Notes under the pieces: model-generated
The model's database searches: none
Told to the model about the DNA's origin: nothing
Seen by the model: only the letters and a program-made list of their open reading frames with translations
Translations under genes and position numbers: made by a program
Assembly: GCA_039822045.1 (NCBI GenBank)
Contig: JBCBMY010000001.1
Location: forward strand, 186,001 to 250,000
Reading direction: 5' to 3'
From: HLUCCA09 sp039822045
Lineage (GTDB): Bacteria; Pseudomonadota; Alphaproteobacteria; Rhodobacterales; Rhodobacteraceae
DNA length: 64,000 nt
Part shown: one piece after another, positions 16,534-24,870 of the stretch
Numbering within the stretch: the first letter of the stretch is position 1
Layout of the letters: every line of letters starts with the position of its first letter

Positions 16534-17589
16534 TCACGAAATCCGGATGCGGGGATTGAGGTAGACGTAGCCGATATCGGAGATCAGCTGCGTTACCAGC
16601 ACCACGATGACCGACACGACCGAAACGCCGAGGAGAAGCTCGATGTCGTTGTTGCCGGCGGCCTGGACCAGCGTCCAGCCGAAGCCCTTGTAGTTGAAGA
16701 GCGTCTCGACGATGACGACGCCGTTCAGGAGCCAGGGGAACTGGAGCATGATCACGGTGAAGGGTGCGATGAGCGCGTTGCGGAGCGCGTGCTTCATGAC
16801 GATGTTGCGGAAGCTTACGCCTTTCAGCCGGGCGGTTCGGATGTATTGCGCGGTCATCACCTCGGTCATCGAGGCGCGCGTCATGCGGGCGATATAGCCC
16901 ATGCCGTAGAGCGCGATTGTCACCACCGGTAGCGTGAAGTTTGCGAAAGTGACGTTGTCCATCGCCGACGTCGCCGTGCCGTTGAACCATTTGAGCCCGA
17001 CGGCGGACGAGGCGAAGACGGCGATCAGGATCACGCCCGAGACGTATTCCGGCGTCGCGGTGGAGGCGATCGAGACGGTTGAGAGGGAGCGGTCGAGGCG
17101 CGAGCCCTCGCGCATCCCCGCCAGCACGCCCATCAGAAGCGCCATCGGCACCATGAGGACCATGACCCAGAACATCAGGATGCCGGTCAACCCAAGACGC
17201 GTGCCGACGATGCCGAGGACGGGCTCTTTGAACACGGTCGAGTAGCCCCAGTAGCCCTGAAGGACGCCGCAGAAGCGGGGCGGCTCCTCGCCCTCGGCCA
17301 GGCCGAGGCCCGGGCCGCGGCACCGTCCTGTCGGATCACCGTCGGCGTTCTCGCCGGTCCAGCCAGGGACGGCCCCCAGCCACTCGCCGTAGCGGACCAG
17401 GATCGGACGGTCATAGCCGCGCGAGGAGAGCCACGAGATCACCTGCTCGTCGGACATGCGCATGTTGCCCTGCGTCTTGGCGAGCTTTTCGAGGTTGGGC
17501 TGCAAGTTGGTGAGGAAGAAGACGATGAACGTCAGGCACAGGACGGTCAGGAGCATCACGCCGAACCGGCGCAAGATGAAAAGGGCCAT
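16534..17589 (-). CDS. ABC transporter permease (DppB-like)
   Basis: A 351-aa inner-membrane permease. An N-terminal helix (RRFGVMLLTVLCLTFIVFFL) is typical of DppB/OppB, followed by a periplasmic region and the transport domain with the conserved TPEYVSGVILI segment and the EAA loop YIRTARLKGVSFRNIVMKHA. The C-terminus (VTQLISDIGYVYLNPRIRIS) is the standard DppB ending. An insertion around residues 70-115 (GENADGDPTGRCRGPGLG, FCGVLQGYWGY) lengthens the first periplasmic loop. ATG 17589 is preferred to TTG two codons earlier, with AGGA 7 bases upstream. Second gene of the operon. Confidence 0.92.
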   Translation of the reverse strand: MALFILRRFGVMLLTVLCLTFIVFFLTNLQPNLEKLAKTQGNMRMSDEQVISWLSSRGYDRPILVRYGEWLGAVPGWTGENADGDPTGRCRGPGLGLAEGEEPPRFCGVLQGYWGYSTVFKEPVLGIVGTRLGLTGILMFWVMVLMVPMALLMGVLAGMREGSRLDRSLSTVSIASTATPEYVSGVILIAVFASSAVGLKWFNGTATSAMDNVTFANFTLPVVTIALYGMGYIARMTRASMTEVMTAQYIRTARLKGVSFRNIVMKHALRNALIAPFTVIMLQFPWLLNGVVIVETLFNYKGFGWTLVQAAGNNDIELLLGVSVVSVIVVLVTQLISDIGYVYLNPRIRIS

Positions 17590-17659
17590 GGGCAATCCTG
17601 TGGCTGAGGTGGCAGGCTAGTGCGCCGTGCCGACCGCGTTGGCTCTTAATCGAGTGGGG

Positions 17660-17692
17660 CCGGCCGACCCGCGATCCGTGCGGGGCGGCCGG
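17660..17692. terminator. Intercistronic hairpin between binding-protein and permease genes
   Basis: A 13-bp stem with one mismatch (CCGGCCGACCCGC / GCGGGGCGGCCGG) and a 7-base loop. It lies about 10 bases beyond the stop of the binding-protein gene and 70 bases before the permease start. There is no T-run, so it is more likely an mRNA-stabilising or attenuating structure. In ABC operons this position usually keeps the binding protein more abundant than the permeases. Confidence 0.55.
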
Positions 17693-17699
17693 CAAGGCA

Positions 17700-19370
17700 T
17701 TAGGCCGAGAAGGCCATTTTGTAGAGTTGCGGCAGGTCAGCGATATGCTTGTCGCACCCGACGAGGTTGTCTTTGTGGTGGCGAATGGCAGTCCGCCAGT
17801 AGGGTTGGATGACAACGCCCTCGTCGATCATGATCCGTTGCAGTTTGCCCATCACTTCGCGTCGCGCGTCCGCATCGGCGATCGAGTTCGCCTCGGCCAG
17901 AAGTGCGTCGAACTCGGCGTTGGAGAAGGCGGCCTCGTTCCAGGCGACACCGGTCTTATAGGCAAGGCCCAGGATCTGGGTCCCGAGCGGGCGGTGGTTC
18001 CAGTTGGTGGACGAGAAGGGGTACTTCGTCCAGTCGTTCCAGAACGTGCTGCCTGGCAGGACCGTGTGCCGCGCTGAGATGCCGGCGTCGTTCAACTGAG
18101 CGACCACGGCAGCCGTGGTGTTGCGGCGCCAATCGTCGTCGATGGACTGAACTTCGTGCTCGAAATCGGCCATGCCGGCCTCTTCCATCAGCGCCTTTGC
18201 CTTTGCCGGATCGTAGGGGATCCGCACGGCCGTCGGGTCATGCTCGGGGTGCATCGGGCCCACGTGGCTGTTCTCGGCGGTGATGCCGAAGCCGGCCATG
18301 CCAAGCTCGAGGCAGATCGCATTGTCAACTGCCATGGCGAGGGCCTGGCGGACGCGCTTGTCGGCGTACGGCTTGACCCCGTCGATTTCCGCTTCCTGGT
18401 TGGGACGGATCACGATGGTGAAGGCCGACGGGATCTCGGAGCGTACCAGGCCGATCGCGTCGTAGAGTTCAACGAACTCGCCGACCGACTCCCAGTTCAT
18501 GTCGATCTCGTCGGACTCGTAGGCCGCAAAGAAGTTCGCCGGGTCCTGGCCGTAGTCGATGAACTCGATCCGGTCGAGATAGCCGCCCTTGCCCGCCTCA
18601 TAGCCCCACCATTCGTGGCCTTCGTTGCGAACGAGCACGCCCTTCACGCCAACCTCGAGGCTTTCCGGCAGCATGAAGCCGGTGCCGATGGGATTGTCCA
18701 ACATCGTGTCCGCGTTGTGCGAGGAATGCACGATGGCGGCCGGGTAGTCGGCCATGCCCGGAATAATGGTGATGTCGGGCGTGCTGGTCTTCAGAACCAC
18801 GGTGTGGCTGTCGACGACGGTGATGGCGCCCTCGGCGGCAACGCCGGTGTCGGGGTCGATGAGCGAGGTGAACCGGCTGGCCATGGAGTTGTCCTCCACG
18901 GTGCTGTCACACCAGCCAGTGATGTTGCGGGCCACGTCTTCGGCGGTAAAGTCGTCGCCGTTGTTCCACTTCACGCCCTGCCGCACGTTCAGCGTGAACT
19001 CGGTGGCGTCGTCGTTCACCTCCCAGCCTGCCAGCAGCATCGGCTCGAAGGACCCGTCATTGTTGTACTCGACGAGGTACTCGAGCCAGCCGGCGCAGAA
19101 CGTCGCGATCTGCGTCCAGTCGAAGGTTTTGGGGTCTTTCAGGGCGCGCACTTCCATCTGGTAGCGCAGCGTGCCGCCTTGCTGGGCGTGGCCGGCAGCC
19201 TTTGCGGGCTGGGCGGCACCAATCAGGCCGTAGGCGGCTGTCGCCGTGACGCCGAGGGCCGTGGACCGCGCGATGAATTCGCGGCGGTCGAGTTTCCCTT
19301 CGAGATGCTCACGCGCATACATCTCGGCCGCGGGGTGGATTGCCGCCCCGGTCCGGGTTGGATTGGTCAT
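17700..19370 (-). CDS. ABC transporter substrate-binding protein, family 5 (DppA/OppA-like)
   Basis: A 556-aa periplasmic binding protein of the SBP_bac_5 family. A Tat-type leader is visible: DRREFIARSTALG followed by a hydrophobic segment ending PAKA. Family landmarks follow: TLRYQMEVRALKDPKTFDW, the FTLNVRQGVKWNNGDDFTAEDV motif typical of solute-binding protein family 5, and ADKRVRQALAMAVD. The substrate cannot be deduced; peptides, opines and other polar solutes are all bound by this family. ATG 19370 has GGGAG 7 bases upstream. It is first in the operon with permeases and ATPase. Its upstream region carries an 11-bp-period direct repeat. Confidence 0.93.
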   Translation of the reverse strand: MTNPTRTGAAIHPAAEMYAREHLEGKLDRREFIARSTALGVTATAAYGLIGAAQPAKAAGHAQQGGTLRYQMEVRALKDPKTFDWTQIATFCAGWLEYLVEYNNDGSFEPMLLAGWEVNDDATEFTLNVRQGVKWNNGDDFTAEDVARNITGWCDSTVEDNSMASRFTSLIDPDTGVAAEGAITVVDSHTVVLKTSTPDITIIPGMADYPAAIVHSSHNADTMLDNPIGTGFMLPESLEVGVKGVLVRNEGHEWWGYEAGKGGYLDRIEFIDYGQDPANFFAAYESDEIDMNWESVGEFVELYDAIGLVRSEIPSAFTIVIRPNQEAEIDGVKPYADKRVRQALAMAVDNAICLELGMAGFGITAENSHVGPMHPEHDPTAVRIPYDPAKAKALMEEAGMADFEHEVQSIDDDWRRNTTAAVVAQLNDAGISARHTVLPGSTFWNDWTKYPFSSTNWNHRPLGTQILGLAYKTGVAWNEAAFSNAEFDALLAEANSIADADARREVMGKLQRIMIDEGVVIQPYWRTAIRHHKDNLVGCDKHIADLPQLYKMAFSA

Positions 19371-19398
19371 TGATGTCTCCCTGTCACACAAGTCGTGT

Positions 19399-19420
19399 AT
19401 CTTGTTTTCATCTTGTTTCA
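19399..19420. promoter_or_regulatory. Tandem ATCTTGTTT direct repeat, candidate operator
   Basis: Two adjacent copies of ATCTTGTTT with an 11-bp period, one helical turn, end about 29 bases upstream of the binding-protein start codon. Read on the leftward strand they are AACAAGAT repeats. Tandem same-face direct repeats are the usual form of AraC-family operators, and an AraC-type gene lies just upstream on the same strand. The regulatory assignment is inferred. Confidence 0.4.
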
Positions 19421-19617
19421 GGACAGCTTCGGTGAGTGGTCCTGGCCGTCCCCGCGCCGTCGGGTAAGGTGTTGACATGCGCTTATCCACATTCCGCACC
19501 ATATGCCGGCGAGCGTCAACCGCGGCGCTTGGGGGCGACGGTCAAAAAACGACATCGTGACGCCGCAATTGCGACACGGGAAAGGAAAATGCCCACCAAA
19601 AGGTCGGCCGAGCGGGT

Positions 19618-20760
19618 TCAGGCGGCGGCGCGAAACTGGCTTGGGGTCTGGCCGGTTCGGTTCTGAAAGGCCCGTGTGAAGTAGGCCGCGGACCCGAAGC
19701 CGAGGATCTGGGCGACCTGCTTGATGGGCAGGGTCGTTTCGGCCAGCAGACGGCGCGCCTCGTAGGTCATCCGGTCGGCCAGGATGTCGGAGGCGGAGCG
19801 GCCGGCGGAGTCGCGACAGACCCGCGACAGGTGCGTGGGCGTGACGCCAAGGGCCTCGGCATAGTCCGACACGCCCTGACCGGTGTAGAGTTGCGCCTCG
19901 ACCATCTCGGTGAAACGACGGACAAGGCGGAGGGCGGCGGTTTGCGGCACGCCCTGGCCGGCCTCGGCGGCCTGCCGGTCGAGCCACACGGTGAGCAGGC
20001 CGGCATAGTTATGGATCGCCCGCTCGCGCAGGAGGCGGTCGCCCTCGATCTCGCGGGTCAGTTGCTCGAGGATCGTGGTGATCTCGCCCTGGGAGAGGCT
20101 TTCTCGGATCCGCAGGTGCAAGGGGTCGCTCGGCAGGGGCAGGCCGTGGTCTTCGTGGAAGAAGACCGCCGTGCCATAGACCTGGGCGGTGACCTCGAAG
20201 CCGTGCATGCAGCGCGGCGGCACGAAGACGGCGTTGTGGGCGCCGTAGCCGCGGGTGAGCCCGGCCAGAGTGATCCGCCCCTGGCCGCGAGTGAACCAAT
20301 AGAGGACGGGCATGCGGTAGCTGCGCATTGCTTCCGTCCGCCAGCGCCCGCCCTTCGACAGGGCCTGGAGCGGCATGAGGCGCAGAGCACCGGCCGGGGG
20401 CAGGGGCGTCAGGAGCGTCGCGGGCTTGCGCGCCGGAGCGCTGACGAGATCGAGGGAGATCGGCGTCTCTTGCCCGTCCTTATGCCCTGCGCGCGCGATC
20501 GCAGTGCGGCGCGCCTTATAGGACGCGGGCGCCTCGGCGACGCCGGGGTTGCGCGCTTGGTCGGGGGCGACGGCGCCCGATGCCTGAGGAGGCGTGATTG
20601 CAGGCGCTTTGTCATTGCCCTTGGTGCTGTTGGCCTTGGGCTCGACAAAGTCTGGGTGCGTGGGCTTGTCGGCCGGCTTGGCGCTGTCCTTGGTCTCTTG
20701 GACGGCACCGCGCTGCGCGGCCCGGTCGGCGAAGGTGCGGGCGGAGAAGAGCGAGGGCAT
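19618..20760 (-). CDS. AraC-family transcriptional regulator with N-terminal cupin part
   Basis: A 380-aa regulator. The C-terminal double helix-turn-helix occupies about residues 285-378 (VSDYAEALGVTPTHLSRVCRD, then IKQVAQILGFGSAAYFTRAFQNR, then TGQTPSQFR). The middle (about 130-230) looks like an AraC-type cupin sensor (YRMPVLYWFTRGQGRITLAG, AHNAVFVPPRCMHGFEV). The first 110 or so residues are Lys/Pro/Ala/Asp-rich and low-complexity, longer than usual, and may be disordered; ATG 20760 has AAGG 6 bases upstream, but an internal start cannot be excluded. It lies directly upstream of the importer operon on the same strand and is a plausible regulator of it. Confidence 0.85.
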   Translation of the reverse strand: MPSLFSARTFADRAAQRGAVQETKDSAKPADKPTHPDFVEPKANSTKGNDKAPAITPPQASGAVAPDQARNPGVAEAPASYKARRTAIARAGHKDGQETPISLDLVSAPARKPATLLTPLPPAGALRLMPLQALSKGGRWRTEAMRSYRMPVLYWFTRGQGRITLAGLTRGYGAHNAVFVPPRCMHGFEVTAQVYGTAVFFHEDHGLPLPSDPLHLRIRESLSQGEITTILEQLTREIEGDRLLRERAIHNYAGLLTVWLDRQAAEAGQGVPQTAALRLVRRFTEMVEAQLYTGQGVSDYAEALGVTPTHLSRVCRDSAGRSASDILADRMTYEARRLLAETTLPIKQVAQILGFGSAAYFTRAFQNRTGQTPSQFRAAA

Positions 20761-20920
20761 GACGACCTTTCCGGCTGCTCGGGGCGACCCCCACGCCGCC
20801 CAATATGGCGTAAATGTGTCGTCCTCCAACGTCTCGGAATCAAGGCGAAAGCCCGGGTTCGGCGGGCTTTGGCGCACGGGTGCGCTTTGGAAGACGCAGC
20901 TTGCCCGGTCTGCGGGCGTC

Positions 20921-21811
20921 TTAGAGCATGGGCAGATGGACCCAATCGCGCATCCGGGCCCGGAACCAGGTGCGCTGGCGTTTGGCATATTGGCGGGTGG
21001 CGACAATTGCCGCGTCTCGCGCGTCAGCGAGGCTCATCTCGCCCCGCAAATGGGCCACGAGCTCGACCGCGCCGATGGCCCGCGCGGACGGGCGGGAGGG
21101 GTCCCAGCTGTCGAGGTTGGCGCGCACTTCGTCGAGGGCGCCGGCGCGGAGCATCGCGTCGAAGCGGGCAGCGAGCCGGGGGGTCAGCCGGTCTTTCGGA
21201 GCGTCGACGACAAGGCGTGTTGAGGCTTGCGAGTCGAGGAGCGGCGGGGCTGTTGCGTCTTGCCAGTCGGCGAGGCCGCGGCCGGTTGTCGCGAGCACCT
21301 CCCAGGCGCGGCGCAGGCGGGCCGGATTTGCGGTGTCGATCCGGCGCAGCGTGGGCGCGTCGAGCGCGGCACGGAGGGCGTCGGGGCTCATGCGGTCGGC
21401 CTCAACTCGGATGTCCGGTGGGGTTTCGGGGATGTCGGCGAGACCCTCGGTCAGCGCCGAGAAGTAGAGACCGGTGCCACCCACGACGATCGGCCTGGGC
21501 CCGTCGGCGAGAAGCTGCGCAACGTCGCGCAGCCAGTGGCCGGCGGAATAGGGCGCCGTGGCCGCGATGTGGCCGTAGAGGGCGTGGGGCGCGCGGGCCT
21601 CCTCGGGCGCCGAGGGCCGTGCGGTGAGAATGCGCCAGTTTTCGTAGACCTGGAGCGCGTCGGCATTGATGATGCGGCCCCTGGAGGCCTCGGCGAGCGC
21701 GAGCGCGAGCGCCGATTTGCCCGATCCCGTGGGCCCGGCAATGAGGACCGGGCGGTCAGGCGGCGTCGCCCGCAGGATGTCGGGGAGGGACTGTTGCGAC
21801 GGCGTGGACAA
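20921..21811 (-). CDS. miaA: tRNA dimethylallyltransferase
   Basis: A 296-aa enzyme that transfers dimethylallyl to N6 of A37 in tRNAs reading UNN codons. The P-loop GPTGSGKSALA is near residue 27, followed by INADALQVY (substrate Asp), IVVGGTGLYFSAL, and the C-terminal RQYAKRQRTWFR tRNA-binding segment. The start must be TTG 21811: the frame is closed by TGA two codons upstream and no ATG or GTG precedes the first strand, with GAGC about 8 bases before it. Divergent from pyrH over 75 bases. Confidence 0.95.
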   Translation of the reverse strand: MSTPSQQSLPDILRATPPDRPVLIAGPTGSGKSALALALAEASRGRIINADALQVYENWRILTARPSAPEEARAPHALYGHIAATAPYSAGHWLRDVAQLLADGPRPIVVGGTGLYFSALTEGLADIPETPPDIRVEADRMSPDALRAALDAPTLRRIDTANPARLRRAWEVLATTGRGLADWQDATAPPLLDSQASTRLVVDAPKDRLTPRLAARFDAMLRAGALDEVRANLDSWDPSRPSARAIGAVELVAHLRGEMSLADARDAAIVATRQYAKRQRTWFRARMRDWVHLPML

Positions 21812-21886
21812 TGGTCACGGCTCACGGCGGTTGAAGCGCCGGTGCTTTTCCGACAGGAAGCGCCCGAGGGAAAGAGGGAGCGCGCC

Positions 21887-22657
21887 ATGGTCGAGACAAT
21901 CCGGAACATGAGCGGGGACAGCGCCGAGGCGGGCGCGCTTCGCGCTCCGCCCCGCTCCTATGGGCGCGTCATGCTCAAAATCTCGGGCGAGGCGCTGATG
22001 GGAGATCAGGGATTTGGCCTGCATCCTCCGACCGTTCAACGCGTCGCGCGCGAAGTGAAGTCGGTCCACGATCTGGATACCGAGATCTGTATGGTCATCG
22101 GCGGCGGCAACATTTTTCGCGGGCTGTCGGGCGCGGCGCAGGGGATGGAGCGGACTACGGCCGATTACATGGGCATGCTGGCGACGGTCATGAATGCGCT
22201 GGCGATGCAATCCGCGCTGGAAGGGCTCGGTGTATTCTGCCGGGTGATCTCGGCGATCCGGATGGACGAAGTGGCCGAGCCCTACATCCGCCGCCGCGCG
22301 GTGCGGCACCTGGAGAAGAAACGGGTCTGCATTTTTGCCGCCGGAACCGGGAACCCCTACTTCACGACCGACACGGCCGCGACGCTCCGGGCCAACGAGA
22401 TGGCCTGCGAGGCGATTTTCAAGGGCACCAAGGTGGACGGGGTCTATGACAAGGACCCGATGAAGCATGACGATGCGGTCCGGTTCGACCGGATCAGCTA
22501 TGACGATTGCCTTGCCAAGCACCTGAAGGTCATGGACGCCTCGGCGATCGCCCTGGCCCGCGACAACAGCCTTCCGATCATTGTGTTCTCGCTCGATGAG
22601 CCGGGCGGCTTCAAGTCGATTCTGTCCGGCAACGGGACCTATACTATCGTGCGGTGA
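21887..22657 (+). CDS. pyrH: UMP kinase
   Basis: A 256-aa cytoplasmic hexameric kinase making UDP from UMP. Family signatures: RVMLKISGEALMG, MVIGGGNIFRG, DYMGMLATVMNALAMQ, and FAAGTGNPYFTTDTAA. The first 24 or so residues are a non-conserved extension. ATG 21887 has AGGGAG 6 bases upstream; the frame is open far upstream but overlaps miaA antisense and is not coding. In most bacteria pyrH is followed directly by frr; here a sulfotransferase gene converges on it and overlaps its last 14 bases. Confidence 0.95.
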   Translation: MVETIRNMSGDSAEAGALRAPPRSYGRVMLKISGEALMGDQGFGLHPPTVQRVAREVKSVHDLDTEICMVIGGGNIFRGLSGAAQGMERTTADYMGMLATVMNALAMQSALEGLGVFCRVISAIRMDEVAEPYIRRRAVRHLEKKRVCIFAAGTGNPYFTTDTAATLRANEMACEAIFKGTKVDGVYDKDPMKHDDAVRFDRISYDDCLAKHLKVMDASAIALARDNSLPIIVFSLDEPGGFKSILSGNGTYTIVR

Positions 22658-23402
22658 CCTCGGCGCCGCCTGAGTGCGCTGGCTCGGAAACACTGGCGCC
22701 GATGCTGGCGTGCGGTTGATCGGTCAGGCGGTTTACCGTCTCGAGCACCCGATCCACGGCGGCATAGTAATGCGTGAGCATGGGCGGCTCGTCCTCGGAA
22801 GGAACGCTGCGCTTATTGGCATGGATCGACGGAAGCTCGCGCCCCGCCTCGATCACCCCATGCTTGGCAAGAAACGCCGACAGTTTAAGCGTCCAGGTTG
22901 GATCATCGGTGACGCTCAATTCCAGGAAGCGCTCATTGCCGGCGAAGTGGTCGCGGGCCATCCGCTCGTGGAGCCGACGCTGCGCAATCCAGGCCGCAAT
23001 CGCCATCTCGGGACCGGCCGCGAACTCAGACGCTCTTGGTCCGCTCGCAAGCCCGTCTTTGCGTTGTCGGGCCGGGTTCAGTTCGAACGCGGCGTGGTGG
23101 CGCATGACATGCTTCACGCGAGAGCGCAGCCACGCCCGCTCGTCGCGCGTGTTCAGAATGAAGAGCGCGTTGGAAAACCACTTGTCGAGATTGCGAAACT
23201 CCGCCCGGTCTCCGTCGGAAAAGCACTGGGCTTTGCGAAAGAGCTTTCGCCCACCCCTGAACGCCGAAGCGCGCGCCCAGACCGTATCGTGCCTGCTCCG
23301 GAGGCCCAGGGCCTTGAACGTCCCGTGCAGCGTCGTCGTGCCGGTCTTGTTGGACCCGATACAGAAGATCTTGCGCCGGGTCTTTTGGGGTGCCTTTGCC
23401 AC
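22644..23402 (-). CDS. Sulfotransferase family protein
   Basis: A 252-aa protein with a PAPS-dependent sulfotransferase fold. The 5'-phosphosulfate loop is IGSNKTGTTTLH (about residues 15-26), and the 3'-phosphate-binding strand and helix resemble ALFILNTRDERAWLRSRVKH. The target may be a glycan, lipid or small metabolite; nothing nearby identifies it. GTG 23402 is chosen because GGAG stands a few bases upstream; the open frame continues further but without family-like sequence. The gene is inserted, in opposite orientation, between pyrH and frr and overlaps pyrH by 14 bases, consistent with a later arrival. Confidence 0.75.
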   Translation of the reverse strand: MAKAPQKTRRKIFCIGSNKTGTTTLHGTFKALGLRSRHDTVWARASAFRGGRKLFRKAQCFSDGDRAEFRNLDKWFSNALFILNTRDERAWLRSRVKHVMRHHAAFELNPARQRKDGLASGPRASEFAAGPEMAIAAWIAQRRLHERMARDHFAGNERFLELSVTDDPTWTLKLSAFLAKHGVIEAGRELPSIHANKRSVPSEDEPPMLTHYYAAVDRVLETVNRLTDQPHASIGASVSEPAHSGGAEVTAR

Positions 23403-23718
23403 GCGTGCTCCAGTCTTGTCGTTAAAATTCCTGTGGCATGAATGCCGCGCGACGGAGCCGGACACAAGCGGGCGATTGCTCCCCTGCGACCGCCGCGATC
23501 CCCGGCTAGGCAGGAGGTGCAAAAGCGGCTATGGCCTTGGCACGCGATACGGGTTGGTTGGGTGGAACGGACGTATGTGGGACGACCATGTGCTGGGGTT
23601 TTGCGGCGTCGGTCGGAGTGTGGACAGGGCGGTGGCGCCCCGCGGGCCGGACGTTGCTTCGCGGCGACCAGGGCGCCCCTGGACGGCTCGGCGCAGCCCG
23701 CCAAGAGTGGGGTGAGGG
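23403..23718. other. Gene-free stretch between sulfotransferase and orphan gene
   Basis: This 316-bp stretch separates two divergent accessory genes. It must hold their promoters, but I see no clear -35/-10 pair. A Cys/Trp-rich 67-codon frame from 23531 to 23734 has a GGAGG 14 bases away and overlaps the next gene. I do not regard it as supported. Confidence 0.5.
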
Positions 23719-24588
23719 GTGCGCGGGCTTCTGAAGCGTATCGCATTTGGCCAACCGTCTGGGGCGGTGTCCGAGCAGCGTGGCGCTGCGAGCCGCACGA
23801 TTCCGGAGCCGGTGTTCGTTCCGGGCCTCACCTACGTCACCTTTGCTCCGACGGGCGAGACGGCGCTTGAAGACGTTCGGGTTGACGGCGCTGGCGACGA
23901 TCTCGATGCGCTTAGAGAGTTGCGCCTCGGGGCCTACCGCGCCGCGGTGGATACTTCGCGCATCAACTTCGTCGAGGATGTGTTTCACCTGACATGGACG
24001 GAACCGCGGTCAGGCCTGAGCGAGCCGCGCCTGCCGATCGATCCGGCCCATGTACCAACCGAGATCGTCGTGCAGGACCATGCGTTCACCGGCAGACAGG
24101 GCTTTGTCTTGCAGGACTTTGTGCGGACCTACGCGTTTCGGTGGCTGCTGTCGGAACGCGTTCACGACATCGTCGCGCCGACGGTCGGGGATCGGGCGCA
24201 GTTTTTCCCGGTCGAGATTGTCAGCCGGAGCGGCAAGCATCGGGCGTCGTACGTGATCCCCTATTTCCTCAACACGTGTTGGGCGATTGCCAAGCTGGAG
24301 AGCGGCTATCGCCCGCGGGTCGTTCCCCTTCCTTCGCCGGGTCAGCCTGACAAGACGTCGTTGCGGTGGAGCGTTCCGCCCCAGGGCGCCGCGCGGCCCG
24401 AGCAATTCCTCACGTCGGTCGCGGTGGCGGGGCAGGAGGTGCTCGAAACCGTCGATGTGCCGCCGTATCTGCTGTTTTCCGAAAGAGTGGCTGCGCAAGT
24501 CGGAGTGGCCGAGGGGCCCGGCATGGTGGTGTCGCGGTACAGGGTTGTGGAGGCGCGACCCGAGCCGACGGTCGAGGACCTGGTGTGA
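23719..24588 (+). CDS. Uncharacterised protein with Imm11/DUF1629-like C-terminal region
   Basis: A 289-aa protein without signal peptide or membrane helix. The first half is unknown. The C-terminal half (about 135-280) has the pattern seen in Imm11/DUF1629 immunity-like proteins: a WLLSERVHDIV segment, FFPVEIVSR, a YVIPYFLNTCWAIAKLESGY strand-helix, and a final PPYLLFSERVAAQV then MVVSRYRVVE. This similarity is from pattern memory only. The start is uncertain: GTG 23719 is the first possible codon after an in-frame stop but is too close to GTGAGG; GTG 23767 is an alternative. It sits in the pyrH-frr insertion beside a sulfotransferase, with no recognisable toxin next to it. Confidence 0.55.
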   Translation: MRGLLKRIAFGQPSGAVSEQRGAASRTIPEPVFVPGLTYVTFAPTGETALEDVRVDGAGDDLDALRELRLGAYRAAVDTSRINFVEDVFHLTWTEPRSGLSEPRLPIDPAHVPTEIVVQDHAFTGRQGFVLQDFVRTYAFRWLLSERVHDIVAPTVGDRAQFFPVEIVSRSGKHRASYVIPYFLNTCWAIAKLESGYRPRVVPLPSPGQPDKTSLRWSVPPQGAARPEQFLTSVAVAGQEVLETVDVPPYLLFSERVAAQVGVAEGPGMVVSRYRVVEARPEPTVEDLV

Positions 24589-24622
24589 GGGCCGCTTTCC
24601 CTGCGCCCGCATGGCCAGTGCG

Positions 24623-24660
24623 CCTTGTCGCGTCGGCAGACCCCTTGTGGCGCGACGAGG
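24623..24660. terminator. Inverted repeat downstream of orphan gene
   Basis: CCTTGTCGCG and CGCGACGAGG form a 10-bp stem with one G-T type mismatch around an 18-base loop, 35 bases after the orphan gene stop. There is no T-run; it could end that transcript before the frr promoter. Weak evidence. Confidence 0.3.
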
Positions 24661-24870
24661 GACGGTTGGACGGGCGCCCCTGGCTTGAGGGGAGAATTCG
24701 CCGGGAAAGAAATGAACCGATCCTGGGGCTCGCGCGACAGATAAGTAAGGCGGCGGGGCGCGGGTCTGCACACTCCTCCTCGGCCGGGACGCCCGCGCCG
24801 CCTATACATTTCCTTCCCCTGCGGATAAGAGCGGCGAGCAGTCAACAAGATGCTTGGGAGGAACAGGCAC

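Noticed and set aside
21227..21886. Long N-terminal extension of PyrH
   Set aside because: This region is antisense to miaA; ATG 21887 has a good ribosome site and matches family length.
23531..23734. 67-codon Cys/Trp-rich frame upstream of the Imm11-like gene
   Set aside because: Ribosome site too distant, overlaps the next gene, no family-like sequence; could be a chance frame.
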